From NCBI RefSeq assembly GCF_023101665.1, contig NZ_CP082161.1:7192001-7256000 (forward strand): a stretch of 64,000 nucleotides of DNA. The letters run 5' to 3'. The stretch's first letter is position 1. The number at the start of each line of letters is the position of its first letter. Under the pieces are notes generated by a model. That model did not search any database, was not told the DNA's origin, and saw only the letters and a list, made by a program, of their open reading frames with translations. Of the stretch, positions 1 through 11,953 are shown one piece after another. Source of the DNA: Bradyrhizobium sp. 195 (GTDB lineage: Bacteria > Pseudomonadota > Alphaproteobacteria > Rhizobiales > Xanthobacteraceae). The position numbers and the translations under genes are program-made.

Positions 1-519
1 CGCCCTGGGCGCGCAGCGGACGTAGACCATGTTGCCGTAGCGGGTGGCGGCGTCCTTGTCGATGAAGCGGGTGATCAGGACGCGGCCGTCGAAAGAGATG
101 ATTTCGCGGTCCTGGTCGCCGGGGGTCGGCCCCGCCGGTCCGATGTAGTTCTTGCCGCTCGGCGAGCCCTTCAGCCGCAGCTCCTGGGGCGTTGCCTGGT
201 CGGCCAGGTGCATGATCACGCCGCCGGAGGAGCCGGCGGTGATCACATAGGGATTCTTGCACTGGGCCCGCGCGGCCGCCTCGGTGCGGGCGCGGTCGGC
301 CGGGTTCTGGAACGAGGCCAGACCCCAGCGGCCGACGATCTCGTCGCCGCGAATGGTCGCAGGCATTTCCGGGGCTACTCCCGGCTCGGCTTCGGGCGGC
401 GGCGAGGACGACGAGAAGGACGGCAGGCTCATGCCGCCGCCGCATGCGCCCAGCAGCAGCGCCAGACAAGAGGCGGCCGCCAGATTGGCAACCGTGCGCG
501 CGTGAGCTGAACTGATCAT
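1..519 (-). CDS. Exported lipoprotein of unknown function (3' end outside window)
   Basis: The reading frame opens with ATG at 519 and runs without a stop to the window edge, giving 173 codons. The N-terminus is a lipoprotein signal: a hydrophobic stretch ends in the lipobox LLGAC, with the lipidated Cys at residue 26. A Ser/Pro-rich linker follows. The globular part has two cysteines, one in ARAQC and one in VRCAP near the edge, which could pair. An ATG at 524 hits a stop after two codons, so 519 is the start. I do not recognise the family. It diverges from groESL and is probably an envelope protein. Confidence 0.7.
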   Translation of the reverse strand, partial: MISSAHARTVANLAAASCLALLLGACGGGMSLPSFSSSSPPPEAEPGVAPEMPATIRGDEIVGRWGLASFQNPADRARTEAAARAQCKNPYVITAGSSGGVIMHLADQATPQELRLKGSPSGKNYIGPAGPTPGDQDREIISFDGRVLITRFIDKDAATRYGNMVYVRCAPRA

Positions 520-675
520 GGCATTCCCCCGGACAAAACCATGGCCGCACCCCTCCCGCAGCCAAGCGCAAAACCGCTGCCGGGGCAATGACGTCCTTTG
601 ATACGTCGGCGCCCCGAACAAGTTTCCAATGCCACCATGCTATATCCGCCTCACCAATCGCTTAACCACCTTTGC

Positions 676-704
676 TTGACAGGATCGCGGCCAAGCCATA
701 TTTC
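676..704 (+). promoter_or_regulatory. Putative sigma-70 promoter of groESL
   Basis: A perfect -35 TTGACA (676-681) is followed after 17 bp by a poor -10 TATTTC (699-704). A start near 711 would place the CIRCE dyad at the beginning of the transcript, where HrcA normally acts. Confidence 0.55.
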
Positions 705-715
705 CGGGCCCACTA

Positions 716-742
716 TTAGCACTCGGAAAGCCCGATTGCTAA
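716..742. promoter_or_regulatory. CIRCE element (HrcA operator)
   Basis: The sequence is TTAGCACTC, nine bases, then GATTGCTAA. This is the CIRCE consensus (TTAGCACTC-N9-GAGTGCTAA) with one mismatch in the right arm. It lies about 90 bp upstream of groES and just downstream of the putative promoter. By established knowledge, HrcA binds CIRCE and represses groESL until heat stress. Confidence 0.9.
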
Positions 743-835
743 GCGCGCCGTTCGATCCTCGGGATAGGGGGTGGACGGAAGCGCCGCCCCACCCACTTCC
801 ACTACTTCCGAAGCGAGCCTCCAAAGGGAAACGTC

Positions 836-1132
836 ATGGCTAAATCCAAATTTCGTCCGCTGCATGACCGTGTCGTGGTCAAACGTATCGACGCCGAGGA
901 AAAGACCAAGGGCGGCATCATCATTCCGGACACCGCCAAGGAAAAGCCATCCCAGGGCGAGGTTGTCGCCGTCGGCCCCGGTGGCCGCGACGAGGCCGGC
1001 AAGCTGACCCCGATCGACCTCAAGGTCGGCGACCGCGTGCTGTTCGGCAAGTGGTCGGGCACCGAGGTCAAGATCGACAACGAAGATCTCCTGATCATGA
1101 AGGAGTCGGACATCATGGGCGTTCTGGCCTAA
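836..1132 (+). CDS. groES: Co-chaperonin GroES (Hsp10)
   Basis: The 98-residue product has the usual GroES length. It starts with [12 protein letters not shown], contains the mobile loop [17 protein letters not shown] (about residues 20-36), and ends in [17 protein letters not shown]. GroES forms the heptameric lid of the GroEL folding chamber in the cytoplasm. The ATG at 836 follows an AAAGGGAA ribosome binding site. It is the first gene of a groES-groEL operon and is controlled by CIRCE. groEL follows after 150 bp. Confidence 0.98.
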   Translation: MAKSKFRPLHDRVVVKRIDAEEKTKGGIIIPDTAKEKPSQGEVVAVGPGGRDEAGKLTPIDLKVGDRVLFGKWSGTEVKIDNEDLLIMKESDIMGVLA

Positions 1133-1162
1133 GGCCGTCAGCCTGAACAGCCGCTGAATGTC

Positions 1163-1189
1163 ATGCCCGGGTCGCCGAGATCCGGGCAT
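1163..1189. repeat. Hairpin between groES and groEL
   Basis: ATGCCCGG and CCGGGCAT form an 8-bp stem around an 11-base loop. The sequence resembles one arm of the GTCATGCCCGG palindromes seen elsewhere in the window (31.9 kb, 63.7 kb). It could act as an mRNA processing or stability structure within the operon. Confidence 0.55.
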
Positions 1190-1231
1190 CCATCATTCCA
1201 CCGGGTTCGACCTGCGGACCCCCGGACATGA

Positions 1232-2914
<1,683 letters not shown>

Positions 2915-2940
2915 GCCGATCCTTTCATTACAATGTTGCG

Positions 2941-2970
2941 AAGGCCGCCTCCGGGCGGCCTTCTTTTTTG
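2941..2970 (+). terminator. Rho-independent terminator of groESL
   Basis: AAGGCCGCC pairs with GGCGGCCTT around a four-base loop and is followed by CTTTTTT. It lies 26 bp after the groEL stop. Confidence 0.9.
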
Positions 2971-3056
2971 CAGACCCTGCCTTCAGCTTTCCGATTCAAC
3001 CGACGGCCAAAACCCACTACGGTGGCGCGCCGATTCGATTGCGCGAGGTTTCATCG

Positions 3057-4268
3057 ATGCGTGCGCTTCTGGTTTGTTCGACAGCCCTGTTGGCGGTTCT
3101 GCTCGCAGCTTCGCCGGAGGTCGCCTCCGCCCAGATGAAGCTGTCACCCAAGGCCACGGCGCCCGGGGGCGTGGAGACACGCTATTTCACCTCGATCGAC
3201 GGGCTCATGGACGGCAATGCCGATGTGATCCTCAAGGAGACGCGTCAGGGCAAGACGGTCACGGCGGCCGTGCTCGACGTCTGCTATCCCGTCGCAAAGA
3301 ATTCCGACCGCAAGGACCGCTTCGTCGTCAATCTCCAGGTTGCCGGCCAAACGCTGACGGGCACCACGCAGAGCATGAGCGAGAAGGCTCCTGTCAGCGT
3401 CAAGCTGCTGCGCAAGCAGGCCGGGGATAGCTTCGAATTCCGCGGCCAGATCAGCATTGGCCAGGTGGTGACCGAGGTGACCTCACCCGACAATTCCGAC
3501 CTCAGCGAGAAGGAATTTCAGGACAACCAGACCTCCGACGACGGCATCATGCCGCAGCCGAAGGATTTCACCGACGTCTCGCCGGAGGCGATCGCGGTCA
3601 AGGTCAAGCTCGATGCGGCGACCGACTTCCTGAAGAGCCTGAGGGGCCAGGAGGTCGAGGTGACGCTGGCGAGCCTCAACGTCGGCTGCGATGCGCTGCG
3701 CGCCGGCGAGCAGACCATCAACATGTCGGTCGATCCCGAGCGCGCCGGCGCGCTGCTGGCGAAATTCAAGGCGATGCCGGGCGTCACCGCCGCAGGCTGG
3801 ACCGCGGGCATGACCGAAATGGACCGCACCATCCGCTTCGCCGCGGCCGACTGGCGCGAGGGCGACAAGATCAGCCGCAACAAGCTCGCGGCCGCCGTCT
3901 CGAACGTTTTGAGCCGAACATTGGCGGCAAAGCCGGTCTCGCAAAGCTTCAATCCCGCCACGGGCAAGCTGAAGCTGGTCTTCAAGCGGCCGAACCAGGA
4001 TTTCCCCGCGCTCGAGCTCACCGACACGATCGAGGTCGCAGGGCTCGTCTCGCCCGACAAGCCCGGCACGACCGACAAGCTCATGCTCTGGATCGGCAGC
4101 CCCGCGACGACGACTGCCGACGAGAGCAGCGGCGCCAAGCTCAATCTCTCCGATGACGCATCCGTCGACGAGGAAGGCGAGCAGCCCGACGACAACGGTT
4201 CGATCGAGGCGCTCACCAAGGAGCTTAGGGGTCAGCGCTGGGATGCCGACAAGTCGGTGTGGAAGTGA
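3057..4268 (+). CDS. Exported protein of unknown function
   Basis: The 403-residue product begins with a clear Sec signal peptide (MRALLVCSTALLAVLLAA, cleavage near ASAQ at residues 23-26). The mature part is soluble, mixed alpha/beta, and ends in an acidic, low-complexity stretch (about residues 345-385). I see no catalytic motif. ATG 3057 directly precedes the signal peptide, with GAGG upstream. It sits behind the groESL terminator and is probably transcribed separately. It is likely periplasmic, but the function is unknown. Confidence 0.75.
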   Translation: MRALLVCSTALLAVLLAASPEVASAQMKLSPKATAPGGVETRYFTSIDGLMDGNADVILKETRQGKTVTAAVLDVCYPVAKNSDRKDRFVVNLQVAGQTLTGTTQSMSEKAPVSVKLLRKQAGDSFEFRGQISIGQVVTEVTSPDNSDLSEKEFQDNQTSDDGIMPQPKDFTDVSPEAIAVKVKLDAATDFLKSLRGQEVEVTLASLNVGCDALRAGEQTINMSVDPERAGALLAKFKAMPGVTAAGWTAGMTEMDRTIRFAAADWREGDKISRNKLAAAVSNVLSRTLAAKPVSQSFNPATGKLKLVFKRPNQDFPALELTDTIEVAGLVSPDKPGTTDKLMLWIGSPATTTADESSGAKLNLSDDASVDEEGEQPDDNGSIEALTKELRGQRWDADKSVWK

Positions 4269-4273
4269 CGTAG

Positions 4274-4363
4274 TCATTCCGGGGCGACGCGTCAGCGTCG
4301 AACCCGGAATCTCGCGCTACAATTTCGAGATTCCGGGTTCGCGCATCGCGCGCCCCGGAATGA
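4274..4363. repeat. Nested palindromic repeat
   Basis: The outer arms TCATTCCGGGGCG (4274-4286) and CGCCCCGGAATGA (4351-4363) are perfectly complementary. The inner arms GAACCCGGAATCTCG (4300-4314) and CGAGATTCCGGGTTC (4326-4340) are too. The element fills the gap between two convergent genes and would fold into a cruciform or serve as a bidirectional terminator. It resembles dispersed bradyrhizobial intergenic palindromes. Confidence 0.75.
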
Positions 4364-4371
4364 CCTAATGG

Positions 4372-4770
4372 TCAATTCCCCGTCGTGCGAAAGCGCAGCG
4401 ACTTCGGGCCGATCAGCGTCAGCACGTCGCCCTGGCGCTTCCAGGTCTCGACGCTGCCGAGCGCGGCCACGAGCTCGTCGTCGGCCTGCGCCCTCGCCGG
4501 CGGACAGGAACGATCCTGGATGTGACCGGGAACGAAGATCACGGTGTTGCCGGCGACGGAGAACTGGCCCTTGCCGCCCTTGCACCAGAGCTCGAGCACG
4601 ACCTCGCCATGGTCGCCGATCTCGATGTTCGGAATCCGCTTGGAGCCGGGCTGCGGCAGTGCTTCCAGCGTCATCTCGGTGCCGAACGGAAAACCGTCCT
4701 CGGCACGCGCGAGCGTGGACATCGCGAGCATTGCAACCGCCGCACACACCAACCGCTTGAGCGAAACCAT
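4372..4770 (-). CDS. Small exported protein of unknown function
   Basis: The 132-residue product has a Sec signal peptide (MVSLKRLVCAAVAMLAMSTLARA). The mature domain has two cysteines, in LWCKGG and DRSCPP, that could form a disulfide. The ATG at 4770 has GAGAGG upstream; an in-frame start 120 bases earlier would lack a signal peptide. The compact beta-type sequence faintly recalls META/HslJ-like periplasmic proteins, but I cannot assign it. It is convergent with the preceding exported protein. Confidence 0.65.
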   Translation of the reverse strand: MVSLKRLVCAAVAMLAMSTLARAEDGFPFGTEMTLEALPQPGSKRIPNIEIGDHGEVVLELWCKGGKGQFSVAGNTVIFVPGHIQDRSCPPARAQADDELVAALGSVETWKRQGDVLTLIGPKSLRFRTTGN

Positions 4771-4851
4771 GAGACCTCTCGACCGACCTGATTTGCCGCA
4801 CCTTTTTATAAGACGGCGGCGCCATTGAGAAGGTTCGCTCACATCGGATGC

Positions 4852-4886
4852 AAAAATCCCCGCGAGGGCGAACCTCGCGGGGATTT
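4852..4886 (-). terminator. Terminator of the lactate/glycolate permease gene
   Basis: A 14-bp perfect stem (AAATCCCCGCGAGG with its complement) around a five-base loop is followed on the minus strand by TTTTT. It lies 23 bp beyond the permease stop. Confidence 0.9.
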
Positions 4887-4909
4887 GCACCGAAGCCGGG
4901 CGTGGCCTG

Positions 4910-6574
<1,665 letters not shown>

Positions 6575-6889
6575 GATCTTCCTCCCCCACGCATATTTGC
6601 GGCAGACGGCCCGCGTGGAGAGCCGATCCTGCTTGACGCTGGAAGCGATAAGCCCCGGGTTGGACGCGAATGCCTCGCGATTGCAGCGGTTCCCGTCCGC
6701 TCACAAGCTCGCGAAATCCCGGAGCACCCCCACCCCGCGCCGTCGAACGCCATGCTAGGGTTGCAGGGTGCGACAAGACAACGCAAATTACAGAACTTGC
6801 GACTTTAGTCTAAGCGCGCCGCTTTCCGCCATGGCTTCAAGTTCTTGGCTAAGGGCATTTATGCACATTTCCCGAGGAGACTCTGCTCT
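6575..6889. other. Divergent intergenic region, no gene seen
   Basis: This 315-bp gap separates the divergent permease and ABC exporter genes and must hold both promoters. I see no convincing promoter hexamers, strong dyad or coding frame. An in-frame TTG at 6845 has no ribosome binding site and was not used as a start. Confidence 0.5.
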
Positions 6890-8647
6890 GTGAAGAATAT
6901 TAGCGCCACGCTCGCGATCGTTTGGCGAATCGCCGCCCCCTATTTCCGGTCGGAGGACAAATGGGTCGGCCGCGGCCTGCTCGCCGTCGTCGTCGCGATG
7001 GAGCTGGTGCTGGTCGCGATCAATGTGCTCCTCAATCAATGGCAGAACCGGTTCTACAGCGCGCTGCAGGCCTACGATCTGCCCGAGTTCGTCAAGGAGG
7101 TCTGGATCTTCCTTGGCCTTGCCTTCACCTTCGTCGCACTGGCCGTCTACAAGCTCTATCTGAACCAATGGCTCCAGATCCGCTGGCGGCAATGGCTGAC
7201 GCAACATTATCTCGGCGAATGGCTCGAAGGCGCCACGCATTACCGCATGCAGCTCAAGGGCGACGCCGCGGACAATCCGGACCAGCGCATCACCGAGGAC
7301 GTCAAGAATTTCGTCGAACAGACGCTGACCATCGGCCTTGGCCTTTTGTCGTCCATCGTGACGCTGGCCTCGTTCGTCGTCATCCTCTGGGGTCTGTCCT
7401 ACAAGGCCCCCTTGTACATCTACGGCACCGATATCCTCATCCCCGGTTTTCTGGTCTGGTGCGCGCTGGTCTACGCGATCCTGGGGACCGGGCTGACGCA
7501 CTGGATCGGCGCCCCGCTCATCAATCTCAATTTCGAGCAGCAACGCTTTGAGGCCGACTTCCGCTTCAACCTGATCCGCGTGCGCGAAAATTCCGAGCAG
7601 ATCGCCCTATTGAAAGGTGAGAACGCGGAGCGAGGATATCTCCTGCGGCGCTTCGGCTTCGTCATCGGCAATTGGTATGAGATCATGAGCCGGACCAAGC
7701 GCCTGACCGCGTTCACGGCAAGCTACGGTCAGGCTGCAACGATCTTTCCCTATGTGGTGGTGGCGCCGGCCTACTTCGCCAAGCGCATCCAGCTCGGCGA
7801 CATGATGCAGACCGGCTCGGCGTTCGGCAGCGTGCAGGATGCGCTGTCCTTCTTCGTCACCGCCTATCGTTCGCTCGCCGAGTGGCGCGCTGTGATCGCC
7901 CGCCTCGATGGCTTCGAGATGTCGGTCAGTTCCGCCCACGGCGCGGCGCTCGAACCGACCATCGACGTCACACCGTCGAACGGCAAGGCCATCGCGCTCG
8001 AGCAATTGCTGGTCAGACTGCCGAACGGCGAGCCTCTGGTCGCGGCCGATGCCTTCACGATCCAGCCGTCGGAGCGGGTGCTTGTGACCGGCCCGTCGGG
8101 CTCGGGCAAGTCGACACTGTTCCGGGCCATTGCGGGCGTCTGGCCGTTCGGCACCGGCACGGTCGCCATTCCCGAGAAGTCGAAGCTGATGATGCTGCCG
8201 CAGCGGCCGTATTTCCCAATCGGCCCGCTGGCCGACGCCGTCATCTACCCGGCCGAGCACGGCTCCATCCCGCCCGAGAAGATTCGCGACGCCTTGATTG
8301 CAGTCGGCATGAAGCGGCTGGCGGACCGGCTCGGCGAGCACGGTCACTGGAACCGGACATTGTCGCTTGGCGAACAGCAACGCCTTGGACTTGCTCGTGC
8401 CCTGCTGCACGGGCCCGACCATCTATTCCTCGACGAAGCGACCGCCTCGCTGGACGAGCCGTCCGAGGACCGGCTCTATCGGCTGCTGACGGAGAAGCTG
8501 CCACAGGCCACCATCGTCTCGATCGGCCACCGCTCGACGCTGGATGCCTTCCATACCCGCAAGGTGGCGTTGGTGGAGGACGGCGAGATCCACGTCCTCG
8601 GCAAAACCGGCGAGCCGGCCCGGGTGGAGCCGACCGCGGCGCGCTGA
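6890..8647 (+). CDS. YddA/BacA-type ABC transporter, fused permease and ATPase
   Basis: The 585-residue half-transporter has an N-terminal membrane domain with about six helices (roughly residues 15-330), of the SbmA/BacA-like ABC_membrane_2 type. A C-terminal ATPase follows, with Walker A GPSGSGKST (401-409), signature LSLGEQQ (491-497) and Walker B LFLDEA (512-517). Such proteins act as homodimers; relatives move vitamin B12, peptides or very-long-chain acyl compounds. The start is GTG 6890, with GAGGAGA ten bases upstream. It stands alone, so the substrate is unknown. Confidence 0.9.
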   Translation: MKNISATLAIVWRIAAPYFRSEDKWVGRGLLAVVVAMELVLVAINVLLNQWQNRFYSALQAYDLPEFVKEVWIFLGLAFTFVALAVYKLYLNQWLQIRWRQWLTQHYLGEWLEGATHYRMQLKGDAADNPDQRITEDVKNFVEQTLTIGLGLLSSIVTLASFVVILWGLSYKAPLYIYGTDILIPGFLVWCALVYAILGTGLTHWIGAPLINLNFEQQRFEADFRFNLIRVRENSEQIALLKGENAERGYLLRRFGFVIGNWYEIMSRTKRLTAFTASYGQAATIFPYVVVAPAYFAKRIQLGDMMQTGSAFGSVQDALSFFVTAYRSLAEWRAVIARLDGFEMSVSSAHGAALEPTIDVTPSNGKAIALEQLLVRLPNGEPLVAADAFTIQPSERVLVTGPSGSGKSTLFRAIAGVWPFGTGTVAIPEKSKLMMLPQRPYFPIGPLADAVIYPAEHGSIPPEKIRDALIAVGMKRLADRLGEHGHWNRTLSLGEQQRLGLARALLHGPDHLFLDEATASLDEPSEDRLYRLLTEKLPQATIVSIGHRSTLDAFHTRKVALVEDGEIHVLGKTGEPARVEPTAAR

Positions 8648-8701
8648 GAGGCAGGCGGGCGTCTCGAGCCCACGATGGCCGAGCACTCGCGCCCCCCAAG
8701 C

Positions 8702-8729
8702 AAAAGGGCGGCAGATTGCTCTGCCGCCC
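8702..8729 (-). terminator. Terminator of the porin-like gene
   Basis: GGGCGGCAGA pairs with TCTGCCGCCC around a four-base loop. On the minus strand TTTT follows. It lies 24 bp beyond the stop of the outer membrane protein gene. Confidence 0.85.
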
Positions 8730-8752
8730 TCGTAGATGTCTCGGGAGGAAAC

Positions 8753-9769
8753 TTACTTCAGGTTGGTCATCGCCGTCAGGTCGAAAGAGAGCTTGGCGAT
8801 GCCGGCCGCGCCGCACCAGTTGGAGCCGACGCCGGTCGGATTGATGTTGCTGAAGCTGCCGTTGGCGACTGCCGTGTAGTCGCTGGTGAACGCGTTGCAG
8901 TTCGCCTTCGACAGGTCGGTGTCGGAGTAACGCAGGTCGAGCGTGAAGACCTTGTAGGTGAAGCCGACGCCGATATTCCAGGTGTTGTAGTCGGCGTACT
9001 TGATGCCGTTCGGGAACGGACCGGCGAAGCCCGGCGCGGCGATGCCCGTGCCGTAGAACGAGTCGGACGTGCCCAGGAACTGGCGGCCGAATTCGCCCGA
9101 GACGTACATGCCGACGCCGCTCGCACCGAACGTCGTGCTGGGTGCCGTCCACTTGGCGGTGATCGAGACGTAATCGCCCCACGCACCGGAGTTCAGGAAG
9201 CTCGGCGTGTAGTACTCGTTGAGGCCAACGCTCCAATTGTCGTTGATGGTGTAATTCACCTTGCCGTAGACTTCGAAGAAGCTGACGTCCTTCTTCATCA
9301 CGTTGCCGTTGAGCAGGGCGTTCGCGGCGCACTGCGCGCTGAGCGGGTTGCCGGCGGTGTCGATCGGGGCGCCGTAATAGCAGGTCCCACCCGGATACAG
9401 ATAACCCCAGACGCCGATGTCGAAGGCGAACGCACCGAAGGTCGGGCGGATACCGCCGTAGATGTCGATCTCGGCGGCGGCACGGTTCGGGAAGGAGATG
9501 CTCTCACCGGCGACGCCGACATAGAGCTGGAGGTCCTTGGTGACGTTGTAGCGCGGCTCGAAATAGGCCGAGACCGACGGCTTGTGGTTCGACTGGGTGA
9601 TGCCGCGGAAGATGTAGTCGCTCATGACCGCGCCGCCGAAGGCGATATCCCAGGGATCGAAGGCCGCCGGCGGCGGGGCCTTCAATGCCTTCACGCGCAA
9701 GTCTGCCGCGAAAGCCGAACCCGTCGTCACGATTGCCAGCGCCGTTGCCAACAAAGCCACTTTTTTCAT
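8753..9769 (-). CDS. TorF-like outer membrane beta-barrel protein (putative porin)
   Basis: The 338-residue product has a signal peptide (MKKVALLATALAIVTTGSAFA, cleavage before ADL). A beta-barrel pattern follows, with alternating aromatic strands. The segment VMSDYIFRGITQSNHKPSV is typical of the TorF/gcw_chp family of putative porins. Four mature cysteines (in GGTCYYG, SAQCAAN, KANCNAF, NWCGAA) could form loop disulfides. ATG 9769 precedes the signal peptide, with GGGGATCG upstream. It ends with its own terminator. Transport specificity is not known. Confidence 0.85.
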   Translation of the reverse strand: MKKVALLATALAIVTTGSAFAADLRVKALKAPPPAAFDPWDIAFGGAVMSDYIFRGITQSNHKPSVSAYFEPRYNVTKDLQLYVGVAGESISFPNRAAAEIDIYGGIRPTFGAFAFDIGVWGYLYPGGTCYYGAPIDTAGNPLSAQCAANALLNGNVMKKDVSFFEVYGKVNYTINDNWSVGLNEYYTPSFLNSGAWGDYVSITAKWTAPSTTFGASGVGMYVSGEFGRQFLGTSDSFYGTGIAAPGFAGPFPNGIKYADYNTWNIGVGFTYKVFTLDLRYSDTDLSKANCNAFTSDYTAVANGSFSNINPTGVGSNWCGAAGIAKLSFDLTAMTNLK

Positions 9770-10095
9770 TTCGATCCCCATCGCCAAGCTCTTACCAGTC
9801 GGATCCCGGAAGCCCCCCGGGCGAACGACCTGCGTGCAAAATTGCGTTACTGCGACAATCTGGATTGAGGGATGTGGGCCGTGAAGCAAAAATCACGGGC
9901 ATCTGCCGACTTTTTGGGCGTTTTGACAATTCCAAGAAAGGTTGTCAGCCTGTGTGTCTTCTCGATCACATTATTTGTATTCCAAAGTGCACGGAGGGAC
10001 CGTGCAAGTACGGGGTCGGCGGGCCGCGTGGCGGCCGGGCTACGAATCAGACAGGGGCGGGAAAGGGACCGCTTCCGGCGGGACTTGAGCGATGC
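9770..10095. other. Intergenic region upstream of the porin-like gene
   Basis: About 330 bp without a convincing gene; short frames here lack ribosome binding sites. It should contain the promoter of the porin-like gene. One weak dyad is visible, TGACAA-N12-TTGTCA at about 9924-9947. Confidence 0.45.
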
Positions 10096-10126
10096 AAAAA
10101 GGCCGCAGCGTCACCGCAGCGGCCTT
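10096..10126 (-). terminator. Terminator of the histone H1-like gene
   Basis: AAGGCCGC and GCGGCCTT form a stem with a GC-rich apical part, followed on the minus strand by TTTTT. It lies 32 bp beyond the stop codon. Confidence 0.85.
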
Positions 10127-10157
10127 CCTGTTGTCGATCGCGGACGCCGGGTAGGAC

Positions 10158-10544
10158 CTAGCTTTGCCCCTCAGCCGGTGCCGCTTCCGCAGAAGACGAA
10201 GGCATCGCCCAACTTGTCTCGGCTGCCGGCTCGGGGGCCGGAGCTGCCGCCGGTGCTGATGGCTTCGGCGCGGGAGCTGCCTTCGCCTTCTTCGGTGCCG
10301 CCTTCTTCGCGGCCTTCTTCGGTGCAGCCTTCTTGGCCGTTGCCTTCACGGCCTTCTTGGCGGCCTTTTTCGGCGCGGCCTTTTTCGAAGCTTTCTTGGC
10401 CGACTTCTTGGCCGATTTTTTCGCAGACTTCTTCGCGGACTTCTTCGCGGACTTCTTGGCTGCCTTCTTGGCGGATTTCTTCGCCGCTACAGCCTTCTTC
10501 GCCTTTTTGGCCTTCTTGCTTTTCTTCTTTTTCGCTTTCGCCAT
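10158..10544 (-). CDS. Histone H1-like Lys/Ala-rich nucleoid protein
   Basis: The 128-residue product holds 44 lysines. Residues 1-95 consist of KKSA, KKAA and KKAAP repeats resembling eukaryotic H1 tails. A Pro/Ala-rich, mildly acidic tail follows. Such proteins bind DNA electrostatically in several proteobacteria. The repetitive codons make this tract prone to length change. ATG 10544 has a perfect AGGAGG ten bases upstream. It is a monocistronic gene with its own terminator, just downstream of glcF. Confidence 0.85.
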   Translation of the reverse strand: MAKAKKKKSKKAKKAKKAVAAKKSAKKAAKKSAKKSAKKSAKKSAKKSAKKASKKAAPKKAAKKAVKATAKKAAPKKAAKKAAPKKAKAAPAPKPSAPAAAPAPEPAAETSWAMPSSSAEAAPAEGQS

Positions 10545-10630
10545 CGTGGTCCTCCTGTTGCCGCCAAACAATGGTCGATCGGGCGTTCGTTCTGCCGTCA
10601 CCTCCGGACAAAAGCTTGGCCTTCGAAAGC

Positions 10631-11953
10631 TCAAACTTGCGCGTTCAATGCCGGCCGCGACCCGCCCGTAGCCCAATCGAGAAGCTCAATCGTGTGTACG
10701 ACCGGAACTGACGTGCCACTGGCAATCTGCACCATGCAGCCGATATTGCCCGCGGCAATCATGTCCGGCTTGACGCTCGCGATGTTGGCGACCTTGCGAT
10801 CGCGCAACCGGCCCGCAAGCTCGGGCTGGAGAATGTTGTAGGTCCCCGCCGAACCGCAACACAAATGGCTCTCCGGCACATCTTTCACCACGAATCCATT
10901 CTTGGAAAGCAATTCTTTCGGAAGGGTCGTGATTTTCTGTCCGTGCTGCAACGAACATGCTGAGTGATAGGCGACGACGATGTTGTCCTGCCGCGCGGTC
11001 GGTTCGAGTCCGAGGCCGGCGATGTATTCGGTGATGTCCTTGGCGAGCGCGGACATCTTCGCCGCGTCGGCGGCGAACGCAGCATCCTCGCGCAGCAAAT
11101 AGCCATAGTCCTTGATCACCGTGCCGCAGCCGGATGTGGTCACGAGGATAGCGTCGAGCCCCTCGCCGGCCACTTCCTTCCGCCAGGCCGCGACATTGGC
11201 CCGCGCCCGCGCCAATGCATCCTGGTCGTTGCCGAGGTGATGGGTCAGCGCGCCGCAGCACTGCTCGTCCCGGACCAGGACAACCTCGATGCCGTGGCGG
11301 GTGAGAAGACTGATGGCAGCCTGGTTGATGCGCGGCGCCAGCACCTGCTGGGCGCAGCCCTGCAGCAGCGCGACCCGGCCGCGCTTCTTGCCCAGCGCCG
11401 CGAACACGCTGCCGCCGGCGGGGCCCGGCGATGGCAGCCGGTGTGGGGCCAGCGCGAGCATCGCCTTGAGGCGCTGGATCAGGCCCGGCGTGGCCGAGGG
11501 ACGAGGCGTCGGCAGGAACACGGCAAGCGGGCGGGCCAGCCGCGCCAGGACCATGCTCACGCGAAAACGCTGCGGGTCCGGCAGCACGAAGGCCAGCACC
11601 TGGCGCAGCAGCCGCTCGGTGAGCGGCCGCTGATAGCGCTGCTCGATCCTGACCCGGGCCTGGTCGACGAGATGCATGTAGTTCACCCCCGAGGGGCAGG
11701 TCGTCATACAGGCCAGGCACGACAGGCAGCGGTCGATATGCTTGACCACCTCGGCCGTCGGCGCCTGGTCTTTCTCCAGCATCTCCTTGATCAGATAGAT
11801 GCGGCCGCGCGGGCTATCGAGTTCGTCGCCGAGCAGCACATAGGTCGGACAGGTTGCGGTGCAGAAGCCGCAATGGACGCAGGCGCGCAGGATCTTGTCG
11901 GCTTCCGCGACATCGGGGTCGGCGAGCTGCGCCAGTGAGAATTCGGTCTTCAT
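10631..11953 (-). CDS. glcF: Glycolate oxidase iron-sulfur subunit GlcF
   Basis: The 440-residue protein has two 4Fe-4S binding clusters: C25-x2-C28-x2-C31-x3-C35 and C76-x2-C79-x2-C82-x3-C86. Two CCG-type cysteine-rich domains follow (EQCCGAL and HLCCGSAG). It passes electrons from the flavin subunits of glycolate dehydrogenase (glycolate to glyoxylate) to the membrane quinone pool. Its ATG overlaps the glcE stop as ATGA, a sign of translational coupling. It is the last gene of glcDEF. Confidence 0.95.
   Translation of the reverse strand: MKTEFSLAQLADPDVAEADKILRACVHCGFCTATCPTYVLLGDELDSPRGRIYLIKEMLEKDQAPTAEVVKHIDRCLSCLACMTTCPSGVNYMHLVDQARVRIEQRYQRPLTERLLRQVLAFVLPDPQRFRVSMVLARLARPLAVFLPTPRPSATPGLIQRLKAMLALAPHRLPSPGPAGGSVFAALGKKRGRVALLQGCAQQVLAPRINQAAISLLTRHGIEVVLVRDEQCCGALTHHLGNDQDALARARANVAAWRKEVAGEGLDAILVTTSGCGTVIKDYGYLLREDAAFAADAAKMSALAKDITEYIAGLGLEPTARQDNIVVAYHSACSLQHGQKITTLPKELLSKNGFVVKDVPESHLCCGSAGTYNILQPELAGRLRDRKVANIASVKPDMIAAGNIGCMVQIASGTSVPVVHTIELLDWATGGSRPALNAQV

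Noticed and set aside
10333..10671. A hydrophobic Phe/Ala frame opposite the histone H1-like gene
   Set aside because: It is simply the complement of Lys/Ala codon repeats; there is no ribosome binding site and no plausible protein.
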